Source: Acanthaster planci
Lineage: Eukaryota; Echinodermata; Asteroidea; Valvatida; Acanthasteridae
Direction of reading: 5' to 3'
Assembly: GCF_001949145.1 (NCBI RefSeq)
Contig: NW_019091444.1
Span: 1,072,574-1,136,573, forward strand
DNA length: 64,000 nt
Position numbers and translations under genes: made by a program. Position 1 is the first letter of the stretch. Each line of letters opens with the position of its first letter. The notes beneath the pieces are model-generated. The model was not told the DNA's origin. It did no database searches and saw nothing but the letters and a program-made list of their open reading frames with translations. Positions 35,706-48,044 of the stretch are shown piece by piece.

Positions 35706-36370
35706 GATGGGCAAGGGTGGAAGTCCAAGGGGCTGGAAGTCTGAGAGCTGATAGGAAGGATAGGGTGGATGGCTGAGGGCTTGGGACTATCAGTATTAGA
35801 GCTCTGAGGATCCCATGGGGTTGAAGGACATAGCTTCTTAATGTTCCATATTGCTATTGGGTTTATTGTAGCCCTTATAAGATTGAGACTAAAAGGCTCC
35901 AAGAGGGAACTTTTTAAGGAGCTTGGAAGATGTTTAAGACTGGCAGGGCTTCCATGTAGGATGAGGCTGTAATGTAAAATCTAAAGATGGAAACAGATGT
36001 ACCTTCAATTCTGACAGTGTAACGGTCCAGATCAGGAGAAGGGTTAAGTGGCAAAGTACTTCAGTTTTACAAACGGATGTACATGCATAAACAAGTTGTT
36101 CTGCTAGTTTAAATGTGCATTTATTTCACTTGTAAATATAAATTAACTGGTTATACATGTAGCAATAAACAGTGATTGTCTTACAGACATACAAAGCATT
36201 TTTGCTAATTAATATTTCCAAATGAAATAAATTTCATGAAAATGACAATTTTAAGTGGGCGACTTTTTCAAATGCTCTGGCAATGTGGATGTCCAACTTG
36301 GAAAATACAAAATGCACATACAGTGTGGAATTTTGCCCAACAAAAAACTCATAAAGATGAAGAAAAAATT

Positions 36371-36443
36371 TGACTGGAGCGGGATTTGAACCTGCGACCT
36401 CCGAAACACAGTACCAGTGCGCTACCAACTGAGCTATCCAATC
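36371..36443 (-). tRNA. tRNA-like sequence (Thr UGU position), probably a pseudogene or SINE head
   Basis: On the minus strand 73 bases fold as a tRNA. The 7-bp acceptor stem GATTGGA/TCCAGTC pairs fully with one G-T pair, and discriminator A follows. The D arm GCTCAGTTGGTAGCGC has one mismatch, and the T arm GCAGG-TTCAAAT-CCCGC has one mismatch. The anticodon arm CTGGT-ACTGTGT-TTCGG pairs poorly and lacks the invariant U33; the anticodon position reads TGT. A T run (AAATTTTTTC) follows directly, as a Pol III terminator would. The bad anticodon arm argues for a pseudogene or SINE head. Confidence 0.4.
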
Positions 36444-36888
36444 CTACATGTATGTCAGTGGTTCTTCCCATTTGTCAATATCTCTGTTGGGCAGGGGGCA
36501 AAGTTGTTAAAAGTGAGGTTCAGATCAGCCACTGGGATGACCGCACAGTGCTGGTATTTTGGCTGCCTCAATGGGAACACCATTCAATTTTTAAAAGCAT
36601 GGAACAGTTACAAGCCTTTAGTCCTCAAATGAAGCAGTGTCTAAGGGTCTTTCAAAATGCTAATTATTTGCAAATTTTGAAGTACATGTATAGCATCTTG
36701 ATAACTTAAATGAAAAATAAATGTTTCTAAATGGGCATTAATGTGGGTCAATGCATTAACGATGATGAGAAACAATCTGAGGTGAATAATCGTCTTTTGC
36801 TAACTGACCAACACGGGCTAAGATTTTTCCATATCTCAAATTTGTCATATTTGACCAAATTAAATAGAATGTCAAGGGGTTTAGCCTT

Positions 36889-36894
36889 TAATTA
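36889..36894 (-). terminator. Possible poly(A) signal (ATTAAA, minus strand)
   Basis: TTTAAT on the plus strand reads ATTAAA on the minus strand, 58 bases after the TAG of the gene ending at 36952. It falls inside one of the dispersed repeat blocks, so it may be coincidental. Confidence 0.3.
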
Positions 36895-36951
36895 AATCAT
36901 AACTACAGATTTAAGCAACCGATGTAAGCCTGTGATTTCTCTCCAGGAGGC

Positions 36952-39900
36952 CTAATGGTGATCTTTGTCTGCCTCCTCCAAGGAGTTGTAATCCACCTCC
37001 ATGGAGTCTTCTTCCTCCTCACTGTCTGGTTCGTCTTGAGGGTCGTCCTCTACGCACGGCACTGCGCCAGCCTCTCCCTGAAAGAGATGCAAATGTCCGC
37101 ATAAATTAGGCTTGTGACTTACGTCTGTGCTAACAGCCAGGGGTCAAAGGTTGGAGGCCCAGCTGAGCATAGTTTTTCCCCTCCCTAAACTTTCAGAAAA
37201 CAATGAACACGTTTTCATGTGTAGCCAAAAAAAAAATGCAATGGTGACAACAAAATTACACGTGGATGTTTCCAACGGATGCGTTGAAGTTTTCCCTCTT
37301 GGAAGAGAAGTCACTTTTTTAAAGAGGCGTCCTCCTCATTTTTTCATGCTGATTTACCCCCAACAAAATTCATCTCCGGAAGTGAATGCTTACCGGCTGA
37401 GCGTGCCCAGCGGTACCAGCGGAGTGACATCCCACGCTTGATCTGGCATGAGTTGCGATTGCTGCTGATGGCAATACGCCTGGACAACAGAGAAAAATCC
37501 CGACAAGGATACATGACAAGACCACCGCACCAACGGACCACAGCGTTAAGTAGACACAAGATTATAGCAATACAAGTGCTCATATACATGTAGTGCAATT
37601 CTATCATTACGCTTTACAGAAAAAAGAAAAATGCAAAGATAAACAATTTTACGGGCAAAAGTTGAGGGAAACTATACAAAAGAAATCTATACAAAAGGAA
37701 TCAATACAAAAGGGTGTATTTTAACAGGACACTTGCACAACTCGGGGCTAGGAGCTAATCATATTCCAGGGGCGAAGAAAGAAAAAGATCTCTCAGCAAT
37801 CATTCTTCGACACCTAGGCACCATGAGCTGAGTAGTTTCTGCAGCTGACCGTAGACCCTGCCTGGTTGATTTGTAAAGTGAAGTGCTACCCTGAGGTTAA
37901 GTGGGAGTGAGCCCGTGGAGTGATTTGTAGATATGCAAAAGAATTGTGAAAATGACGCGGTTTGAACAGGAAGCCAATAAAGTGATTGAAAAGATGGGGG
38001 TTGATGCATATTGGCACGGCATTTTAAAACTGCTTAAACGCGAATACGTTCACGGCAAAATATATCCTATAGGTTGGTTCTAAGAGGTTTGACCAGTCTG
38101 CATATCAGACTAATAAAGTTCACTGGACGTCCAGTGCCAACATTCGTGAATACTCACGGCACTGCAACTTACCAGTGGGGGGGCCGGCAACACCCCTGAC
38201 GGATGTATCTCGCAGCAAAGCCTCCGGTGGCTCACGGGTACGGAGGCTGCTGCTCGCATCCTGACCAAAGTTGGCAGCAATGCGGATGGGCCTTCGAGGT
38301 CTGTTGCGGCCACCGCCTGCTGAGGTGTTGCTGCCTGACGCACGTAACTGGCTTAAATACGCCTGATTGAAGATCTCAGGACCGTTGCCATCAGACGGGG
38401 GTCCATACATATCAGGTTGTATGTCGCTTAAGTCCACTTGTTCCAGCCAACTACACCCCCCCCAAAAAAAGAGAGAAAAAGCAAATGAAATCGCAATATT
38501 TCTTTAAAACCAGCCAACAAGAGTTTTTGTGAGGCAGTCAATAACCTGTCCCATTCATATCAAATTACAATAAGGGGATAAAATTGCCAAACATTTGGTG
38601 CCAGAGTGTGATGCTGATATACTGAAACACTACCCAAAGTACCCGGTCTCTAATTGTTTGCAACGTTTCAAGCATTATTTCACCACATCTCATTCCGTTC
38701 AGTTGCTTTGTTTGCTTCGTCCCAACATCATCCTGCTCTCGGCTCCGACCTGACTGATTTTTGTTGCTAGTTTTCTTTGGCTGGTTTTTGTCTTAATAGG
38801 GCATTTCTGTCGAAGATTTTGTCTTCTGAATATGTCTCTGCGTCATGTCTCGGGTTGTGGCTGGGGGTTGTGGAAATCCCTGGTAAGCCCCGAGGGAGCC
38901 ACTGGCTCGGGGCTGTCAGAGCTGGTAATAGAGAGTTGCGACAAGAGTGTCTTTAGTGTTGGAACCAAAATGGTGGATCATGTGTCAGTGCACATGGAAA
39001 ATAAGCACACAGCAGCTGCACGCTGTATTGCACAGATAATGCCCAGCCATTTTGGTTCCAAAGTGTGAAGTTGACGCTACTCTCTCCATACACCGCTCGG
39101 GGAGATGTCGTCTTTTCCCGGCAGCTGCGCAGCAAACCAAGGAACAGTCACCGGTAAAGTATACTCCACGTCTGGAGGTAAAATGTTGAAAATCAGTTCG
39201 GCTTTGCCATTTCTGACCAACTTACCTCGTGTCCAGATTGCTTCTGGATCTGTGGTCGCGGGAGATGTAGAGTTGCTCCAGCGACAATGCCAGGTCCCTG
39301 TCTATTGCACTGGATATAAAAACAAAAAAAACCAGACATCACAGGCTCAACTCCCCCTCAACAAAACAAAAAAAATTGAGAATAGTAGTCAACGACATGT
39401 GACCCTCACTCTAGGTTACAATCAACCGATAAATTTCCTGCAGCTGATGGGTTTGGTGCCACAACGTGCCTGCTATAATTATATCTGCATGATGGGCTAC
39501 TGGAAGTGAAGTCCATGCATTCGGAGGGCTTTCTGTGCACCCCCCCCATCCCAACCCACTCCCCCCAAACGGGAAAAAGATGTTAACCGAAATAATTAGG
39601 GATGTAATCGCTCAGGAGAACACTTTTCCTGACCCCGTTCAAATTTCTTAGCACCATGATTGGGAGGGGCTCAATCGATTGGCAGTAACCTCACAAAATC
39701 TTGATAGATCAGAACCTAACTTGATAAATTAAATGTTCATGAATACCTCTCGAAGAAAATGTCCTAAATTGCCATGGCAACCACACACAGGAGTTGCAGG
39801 GCCAAGACACTTTGAACATATAGATTGCGTCTCATAATTTAGGATACGTTGACTTTTCAAGCTTTGCACTGCCAAACATCTTTGATGTTGAGCTTAAAAC

Positions 39901-42900
39901 TTATTGCTTTTAAATATTTTGGTCAGCTGCCTTGAAAATTCGGCTTGCAAGCCACAGGAACGGGGTCTGGAAATTGGGCAGGCAAGATCATTGCTCAGCA
40001 GCAGCAGCAAAGTCATCAAATCATTGACCGACTCACCTCCTCTCCTCGTTTCGGGGCTCATTGTGGCTGAGGGTCAATGTGCCGCATGGGTTCACACTTT
40101 GCAGTCTTTGCTGCCGTTCTTGCCAGCCACTTTCCACGCATTCAGGTTCCGTCTGGCTCCTGAAGTTCACACTTGGCATTCTTTGCTGCAATTTTTGGAA
40201 AGCGGACTAGACACTGTACTTCCTTTTCCTCTTTGGAGGTGTTTTCATTTGCGACAGTTGAGGAATAGACAATGTCTATCTTTAATCATATGATAAAATC
40301 ACATGATAAAATCAGGTGATTGTTTTTAAGAGACTGAAAGTGATATAATTAAGGATTAAGTCGCAAGCACGACCAAAAAATAAACACATGCACACAAATC
40401 TTATGCACACGATCTCTTGCATCTTGTCTGTCTATGTTGTTGAGTCTGCAACTGTGGAGGGGAAAAAAGAGCAATTATCCCCCACATCTTTGCCAAGATG
40501 CTCACCGACTCCACCAAGACGCAATGCCCTGTAGGCTGGCGGTAGGTAACTGGTGGTAAAATTGATGTTCTTAAAATACCTACATCAAGGAAACAGCAGA
40601 AGGGGGAGGTTCAGACTTGAGTCCATCAAAATATCAGAGCTTTGATTTTGACAGAGTTGGGGGTCTAAAACATTTGGAGGGTAGCAACTTACAGATGCAT
40701 CTCATTATTTAGCATCTAATTATTTTACTTTAATCCTTGGGGGAAAAGGCTCTTAATGCCATAAATGACTGCTTCAACAGTGTACATTGTGACAGAAAAG
40801 AAACAAATTCATCACAAAGGCAACGCAGAAACAGTTCTGATCTGGATCGGCACGTTGCGGTGCCACATAAGGTTGTACTATGCTGGGCTTGAGGTGATAA
40901 TCTGTCCTTTCTTTTTTTTCGAACACTCTAATAAGACCAATTTTATTCTGCCTGGAATCGAACCTTTGGAAAAACCTCCGTTAGCTGCTACCACGAGTCA
41001 GTTGCAAAAACGATTGGGCGAGAACTGTGGGTCGGATTCCAGGATCACGTAGTACTCTACTCCGGAGTGAAGCCCACCGAATCGTGAGCTGGTTACAGAG
41101 AAAGCGGCACCAACTGCAGACTTTGAAACCAACATGGCTGTCCATTATGCATGCAGTAGAGCAAGCAGTTATTGTGTGCATATTGTCCACCCTTTGGTTC
41201 CAACAATTGAGACACTCTAGTCGCCACTCTCTCTATAAACAGCTCTAACCAAACCTTTCCAAAGTCACCTCCTCAAAAACAAGAGAAATGCAACTTACTT
41301 CCTCATTTCCAGCCTTGTTTAGATTTGCCAGACTGGTCTCGGGAACGTCTGGGTTTTCAGCAACTTCCACTGGGACAGATCTACGCTGAGCAGAGGCGGC
41401 TGAAACTGAAAGAAAGGACAAAACTAGGAAGTTCAGTGAAAAAAAGCCCTGGTAAGGATGAGAGAATTAGGCTGGCCACACACCAACTCAGCTGTTACCT
41501 TGGCCAGGCCCTGCCTCAGTCTGTTCTCCATCTTCTAGCTTGTACTCTCCTGCCTCTTGTTCTCTTCTGTCAGACAGCAAAGGCTCTTCTTGTTCGGCAA
41601 CAGCCTGGTGACTGGCACCCCCAATCTCTTCCCCTGGTCTGGAGTTACCCTCCTCCTGTTTGCCGTCAAATCCTTCAGGAGGGCTGTGCTCTGAATGCGA
41701 AGGATGGCCTCTTTTGTTCCTTCTCTTTCTCTTTTTGCGACCTGGGCTGTCACAACTCGGAGCCTTCTTGGTCGGGTCTGAGGGGCGTGGCCTCTTCCTC
41801 TCATCGTCATCATCATCATTGTCACCGACTTTCTTTCCCGCATTCAGCAGCTGCGTTACGCCCCTGGATGTAGTGGTTGCTCCTCCCTTGTCAGGAGGCT
41901 ATTTTAGTGAGAGAAAAAAAAGAGACCTATTATACTTGCCTTGAATACAATCCACTGGACGCTCCCTGCATGACATCCGAAACTGTGCAACAGTAATATT
42001 ACTGGCTGTACACTGCTAAATCAAGTACAAGTTGCAAGGCCGTAGACGTGAATTCAACAAGGTAACAGCACCGGTCATGAAACTAACCTGCTCACGGTCA
42101 CCCTTTGCCGAGTTTTCCTGTTTGCTGCCTGTTTTATCACTAGCCGCCTTCACCTTGGGCGCTTGGGGCTGAAGAGCAGAAGTGCCTAGAAGTAAAAAAA
42201 GGAAGGGAGAAATGTATGAGCTTCAGTGAGAAAGAGGCTTGGTAGGGCAAACCGGATGTCGCTTCATCACACATCAAATCAACAACATTGAGAAGACTCT
42301 CAGGAGTTGGAACATTCCCATTCTGTTGGACTGTTCCATTGGACCATTCCAGCACTGCTCACTGTTCATCTCATTCACACTAGTTACCTCTGCAAGGAGG
42401 TGCTTTCTTTTGCTCGTCTGTTGCGGCTTTGGCCATTTTGGTTCCCCTGGGTGGGCTTCTGCTCTCACTCCTCCTACGCTTGGTCACCCCATCTATCCTG
42501 ACCCGTGAGCGGCTCTTGCGGCCGCCCTCGGCGATGTCACGGCCAAGTCCAGGATCATTCTCCTTTAGGAAGACAGCGGAATCTGTCCAATTCTTGTCCC
42601 CTTCTTGCTCTGGCTGTAATTCCTTCTCTGTCTTCTGGAGCCATCTTTCTCCTCTTTCCTTCTGACCCAGATTACCCTTCTCCCTACCTGCTCCCGCCTC
42701 AACCGTCTCCTCCAGGCTTTTTTCATTTACTCGGACATTCTCTGTCTCTTTTATGCCGCGAGAATAACCTGTCAGAGAATCACCTGTTTGTAGAAACCGA
42801 AAAATTGGAAAAAAATACCAATTTAAAACAACAGAATTAAAATTAACACAGTATTTCAAGTGCTGTTTTTTTGGAGGGCAGAAAGGCTTGTCAAACACTA

Positions 42901-43722
42901 GAGATTTCTGGGAAAGAAAGAGAATGGTACATTCCAAAGAAATTTGATTGACATTGTTTTCAGGAAAAGCAATCCTTGCTTTACACAGTAGGGTGGACTG
43001 CCCAGTCTGCAAGCTTCAAACAAGCCGGCTACGGTAACCGACTTCAATCAATTAGGGCTTGACAGTCACCCAATTAACACAGTCCCCTTGTGCAAAGACG
43101 CAATGACCTCAAATTTATCTTTTCATACTCGGACCCTTACTATCAATGTCTGATTGTACTCCCTTTCTTTAAATTAACCCTCCTATGCTAAGATGCATTC
43201 TTGACACAGTTGACATATCAGTCAAAATCAGTCAAATTTCCCGTACGTGTCTGCGTACTGGGGGAAATCAATTGGAAGGCATTTTGCACTGTTTCTGATG
43301 GTTCAAACACTAGGAGGGTTAAACAGGAATTCACAACAAGTACTTGGGAGCTGCAACAAATCCCTTCAGACTTGATATTTGATATTTATTTCGAGTCATC
43401 TCACTTAAGGTGTATAGTAAAAAGACATTCTAATACAATACAAGTGAGGAACGGTGGAGGCTGGTGGCAACAGCACTAGCAGTATTATTTATTCGCAAGT
43501 TTTTCACGTTATTGTCGTAATACATTAATTACTTTCAACTGTCCAAGTAAGAGTTTCTTCAAGTACTTTTTTAACACCAGTCACTGACCTAAAAATGGTA
43601 ATTTGTGGGAATACGGGTACTCGATTCCCAGCAGAGAGGTGTCTTCATCTGAGCACTGCCTGTGATCCACCTGTGAAACGGCGGTACAGCTGTGTGATGA
43701 ATCCTGACGCTGAACTGGCTCT
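36952..43722 (-). CDS. Unrecognised gene for a charged disordered protein, partial paralogue of the MAP3K tail
   Basis: I do not recognise the protein. Minus-strand exons from 5' to 3': 43722-43589, 42783-42388, 42185-42088, 41898-41499, 41399-41299, 40185-40037, 38450-38173, 37479-37394, 37077-36952. All junctions have GT/AG sites and phases close, giving 588 aa to a TAG; the 5' end is missing. The middle is very charged: RRRSESRSPPRG, an aspartate run (DNDDDDDERKRPRPSD) and GRKKRKRRNKRGH, which looks like a nuclear localisation signal. The C terminus is acidic (DDPQDEPDSEEEEDSMEVDY). The exon 38450-38173 encodes DMYGPPSDGNGPEIFN, nearly the same as in the MAP3K exon at 60474-60200. Exons 40185-40037, 37479-37394 and 37077-36952 also match their MAP3K counterparts in order and phase. 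No kinase or other catalytic domain is visible. Confidence 0.72.
38919..39098. mobile_element. Fold-back MITE, family B copy 1
   Basis: A 180-bp sequence whose two ends are imperfect inverted repeats of about 50 bp. Left: GAGCTGGTAATAGAGAGTTG, then a TTGGAACCAAAATGG block. Right, reverse complemented: GAGCGGTGTATGGAGAGAGT, then the same TTGGAACCAAAATGG block. It lies in the intron 38451-40036 of the minus-strand gene. A second copy is at 41086-41245. Confidence 0.65.
41086..41245. mobile_element. Fold-back MITE, family B copy 2
   Basis: About 160 bp with inverted ends: GAGCTGGTTACAGAGAAAGC at the left and GAGCTGTTTATAGAGAGAGT (reverse complement of the right end), each followed by TTTGAAACCAACATGG or TTGGAACCAAAGGG. 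Same family as 38919-39098, in the neighbouring intron of the same gene. Confidence 0.6.
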
Positions 43723-44973
43723 CTGCATCTACAATGACAACAGTTCAGCCAATTGTGAATATATAGAAATAGACCGAATGTAAAGTTTCTTCCTTTCCTT
43801 CTTGGGCACACTTTAATTCTTTTCGATGAATTCCCATGGCTCTTACAAGCTTTCCAGTCAACGATTTCTTCAGTAGGATATGTACTGTACACGTCCTCAA
43901 ATAAGAAAAGGAGGTTTCTTTTGTGCGCATGCCTTTAATTAACAACACTACAGGAACATGCATGTGCACAGACTCCAATGGGAATGCGGAGAAACCACGG
44001 GACACTACACATGAACTGTACATGTAGATAACGTTAATACAAACCTGCTATATGGAACGCGTCACAGACATATGTAAACATACATGTACACTGGATCGTG
44101 ACTCATTACCCAAATATGGCAATATCTGTCCCTAATAAAAGACAAGTATGGCAGAAAATAACCAGGATTTCCTTTAAATGTCAACAAACTTGCCGAAAAA
44201 AGCATCACTGTCTGGCACTGTTGGCAAACTCTTTGTTCATTCTGACTGTGCTTGAAATGAATTCAAACTAAAGATTCCAATGTACAGACGGTGTATTCAC
44301 GTGGCATATATGACAAACTGAGTAGCGTCTGTACTGGACTGCACACTAACACTGCCTTCACTTGTCTGGAAAAGCTTGGCCGATATTAAATGTTTAAAAA
44401 CTACTTTACGGCTGTCTTAAAAAGATTTCACACATGCACAAAGAGTGATTCTAAGAGATGTTCACTGTACTGTTCCTTTGAAGTTCATGCACGGGGAACT
44501 GGAGTACGAGTAGGCTGAGTGCTGTGTTCATGGCACATTAAGTCACCATGACTCGTATTTGTTTGCTATGTAAAACCTTTGTGCAGTGTATGTGCATGTG
44601 GGTTGTGCAGGCCAGTAAATAGGCCCCAAATTGCCAGCGCAGTTACACTTTGTCGGCTGTTACGAGAGCACTTCATGGTACTTGGACTGGGTGGTTTGTA
44701 TAAGAGGATCGAGGATGGAATCTAGGAGCAGAACAGTCAGCTTGTATTTCTGAAAGTATCGGACCAAACGGGGTCCTCCAAATTGCTCTATTTTGCAATG
44801 GAGTTTTTGCAATTTTCATAATGGCGATGGAGCTTGTTATCTCTAGAAAGTAATCCCTTCAAAAATCATCAGTTAAGCCATGGAAACTTTACTGGTCTGC
44901 AACCTGTAACATGAACATTCTTGCATCCCTGAATGGAATTTTCCCCAAGATAATAAGTGCCCTGAAGTGGACC

Positions 44974-45277
44974 TCTGGAGGCAAAATTTAAATAAATTCC
45001 AGACAGAGTGACCCCAGCTACTGGATCAAGACTTGGCTTTTTGCCAACAAAAATGCAAATGCCAGCAGAAGATTCCCCTCTGGCTGGTGCAGTTTACACT
45101 GTCTGAATGAACTAATCAAGCATTTTTTCATGTGTAGCCTACTACAGATATAGCTCCTGTGAAGCAGGCCTCCATCTGGAGGCAAAATTTACTTAAAATC
45201 CAGACAGAGTGACCCCAGCTACTGGATCAAGACTTGGCTTTTTGCCAACCAAAATGCAAATGCCAGCAGAAGATTCC
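44974..45277 (+). repeat. 103-bp direct repeat, two copies
   Basis: Bases 44974-45076 and 45175-45277 are nearly identical. Both start TCTGGAGGCAAAATTTA, contain GACAGAGTGACCCCAGCTAC and end GCCAGCAGAAGATTCC. The spacing start-to-start is 201 bases, with about 98 unrelated bases between them. Confidence 0.9.
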
Positions 45278-45879
45278 AGATCTGAAAGCATTTCCTGCCC
45301 TTTGTCATTTGCATTTTCTGAAACCTCCTCTTAGTTTTTGATCACAGGCTTTCTTTGATTTCCCCAAAATCATGGGGGAGGCATCTGACTTCAGCAATCA
45401 TTTAGATTTGAATCCTCGCCAGTACACGTTTGGAAGAAAACACTGGCTGAGAAAACTATACAGAAAAAAAACCCACAGTTTTCACAGGCCCTTTAAGCAC
45501 CCCCCCCCTTGAAAGTTGATCTTACCCTTTGTTTTTAGCACTGAGTGAACCCGTGAAATAACGGTCAACTGATACAAAATGTTTTCTGATATGTACAGAT
45601 CAAAATAGTTACAATACGAGTAACAAAGTTAGATAGAGAAGTCCTTTTATTTGAGTGTTTGATTAAAACTGTATAACTCTCCAAAATGGTCAAAAATCAA
45701 ATTAAACGCCTGTTTTTCATCATTTACCGCATGTTTTTCCACAAAGGCTGATAAACGACACGCAGATCTACATGTCACTATACGTGTAATCCTAACAAAG
45801 CTTCCACTTGCCAATTTTCCGTGAGAAAAATTGTGACACTATGTTCACAGAAAAATATCTTCATGTTGATCAGGCTCTA

Positions 45880-46300
45880 TGGACATGTACATAGCATGCA
45901 TGTAACATGTATGTATATGCATGTACACGTGCATGTGCTCTGTGCATGTACAATGTACATGTACATGTACTAGTAATGAACTATACATGTAAATTATTTC
46001 TAATTCCACTAGATGCTAGTTTATTTCGGTACATGTACATTGTATAATTATGTTGTGCAGTGAGTAGGCATGGACGTGTATTCACATTCAACAGTGGATG
46101 TGTAACAAAAGGGGACAAAGGGTCCACGGTTGCCGAGGAGCGCACGGTTGAAAAAACGTGTACAAAACATATGGGAGGTCTTCCGAAAAAGTTAAAAGTA
46201 TGAACAAAGGAGGAACAACAGGGAATCCACGATTGAAGGCACATGACTGTGTGTACATACATGCATGTACATGTACATGCATATGTTCATGTACACAATG
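45880..46300 (+). repeat. TACATG-rich microsatellite clusters
   Basis: Two clusters (about 45885-45990 and 46250-46300) consist mostly of ACATGT/TACATG words such as GTACATGTACATGTAC. Similar short runs recur at 47368-47380, 52482-52496 and 53376-53386. The word is self-complementary, so the clusters can fold on themselves. Confidence 0.75.
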
Positions 46301-47951
46301 CGGTGCACAAGCTCCTTCAGTTCATAAAAGATTGGAGGTTTAAATGGTTCAACACTAGGTAACGTCCTTCTCAATTTAAGAAAACCCCTCCCCCCCTTCA
46401 AAAATAGTACTTTCTGATAGTCAGTGTTTATTTATGATGTAGAGCAATTACTGGCTGCTTGGCTACAGCTACTGGACACATTCAATGGCAACAAAACTCC
46501 CGAATTTCCGATGCATACACAACACTCCCACAAATACTGTTATGCACACCTACAGGTACAATCACTTATGACTGGGCCACCAGCCCTGGCAAATACCAGT
46601 AAATAGAGGTGAGGTTACCAATTAAAACAGACAAAAAATATGGGCATGTTCAAATGGCATTCCTGACCACTTTCTCTCTGGGAGAAATCTCTTTGTTTCT
46701 TGTAGCCACGTAGGCAGTATTGCCGAAGCAGGTAATGTTTTCCTTCTGGCTTATAGTGACATCTGCTTGCATGGAATTTTCCATCACACAATAATCAACC
46801 AAGCTTGCTAGGCCACCAGACATGAAGACGATACCGGCCGGGCAGACATTTCTCCTTGATTGTGGGGAGGGACGTCAATTTAAAGGGAAAACCCCTGATC
46901 CGTCAGTTCCTTTTATATTTTGTTTTGCTTTGTTCCCCCCTCCCCATACCAAATTCATGGGGGGGCGGACATGTCCCCTGTCCACCCCGGGATTTCCGCC
47001 CATGCCAGTCCAAGTGAGAAACACACTGAAAACGGATGACTGGTGGCTGTTTGGCTCACTTGAAGAGCTTCAAGTGTAAATGGATTCCTGCACAGGGTTC
47101 TTCCCTGGACCAGGCTACCACCCACCCCCGAACACAAGATGGGAATAAACCCAAGGTGCGTTTTGTAAAAAAAATCTGAATGTGCTATATACTTGGGGGG
47201 CATTCGTATTTAAACAATTGTTAGGTGCAACTAACATCGCATCAGCTCCAGCTCAGTTTGGCTTATCGATACAACTTTGTGTCATGCCTTTATTCAGCAC
47301 TGCTTCGCACACAGAAACTCTTAGATGAGTTGACCTCTGACATGCGCTAATAGACTGGTCATCTGTCACGTACATGTACATGTAAAAACACGACAGAATT
47401 CTTTTTCGATTATCCACATTTTGTTTTATGCGCTAACAAAGATTTAGTACAAACAAGAAGCAGGTTATCTCTCAAGTTGTGACTTCAGGCTTTCATCAGC
47501 ATTTGAAATTTTGATTTTCATTCCAACTTACTTTAATTGTAACAAAAAATGCTTGAGTTAAAAGGATATTCCACATGCACTGCATGGCCGTTATTACATG
47601 TACCTACAAGTTATCCTTACACTTTGGTTAAAACCTTTTCAACTACCGTATGTTGAGATAAAATGTGAATTTCATCCAACACTAACTGGACGACAGAAAT
47701 GAAGAAGACATCTTGTAAAGTCCAAGTGCGGGAACAACTGTCCACAACACAAAACACAGCACATCTTGCTTTCGGTGCTGGGGGAGGGAAAAGGATGTTT
47801 GGGGAAAATATGGAAAGCCTACTCCAAAATCCGTCGGGGGAAGAGTTGCTCTTCCACTGGATACGCCACTGAACACGAACATGTAAGATGCTAGGTACAA
47901 AGACCACACACTAATTCATACTTTGGCTGGTAAACAAATTAATCTACTTAC

Positions 47952-48044
47952 AGTACAAGGATGGAGTTGCAAGCCCTCCATTTGGTATCCGGCTCGTCGC
48001 CTGGGTAGTCCATCACCAGGATGCTTTGAGCTTCTTGGCTTAAT
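47952..48044 (-). CDS. Candidate exon, minus strand
   Basis: Between an acceptor (GTTGACAG) and a donor (GTAAGTAG) one frame is open, reading QEAQSILVMDYPGDEPDTKW and on to ACNSILV. It enters and leaves in phase 2, which fits the entry phase of the exon 43722-43589. It could therefore be the next exon upstream of that gene. The protein sequence matches nothing I know, and no exon was found linking it to 54296-54682. Confidence 0.4.

Larger units (their letters stand above)
34700..36895. repeat. Dispersed AAATCTCAAATTTGTC repeat blocks
   Basis: Four diverged copies of a roughly 60-bp block occur at about 34702-34760, 34799-34857, 34864-34910 and 36832-36895. Each reads AAATCTCAAATTTGTC, then TTTTTGGCCAAA or similar, a short AT-rich part, and GCAAGGGGTTAAGCCTT or similar. 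They lie in the convergent spacer after ELP2. The shared order of words shows common descent; the element type is unknown. Confidence 0.6.

Noticed and set aside
35566-35902. Open frames across the undetermined run
   Set aside because: They exist only because n codons do not produce stops.
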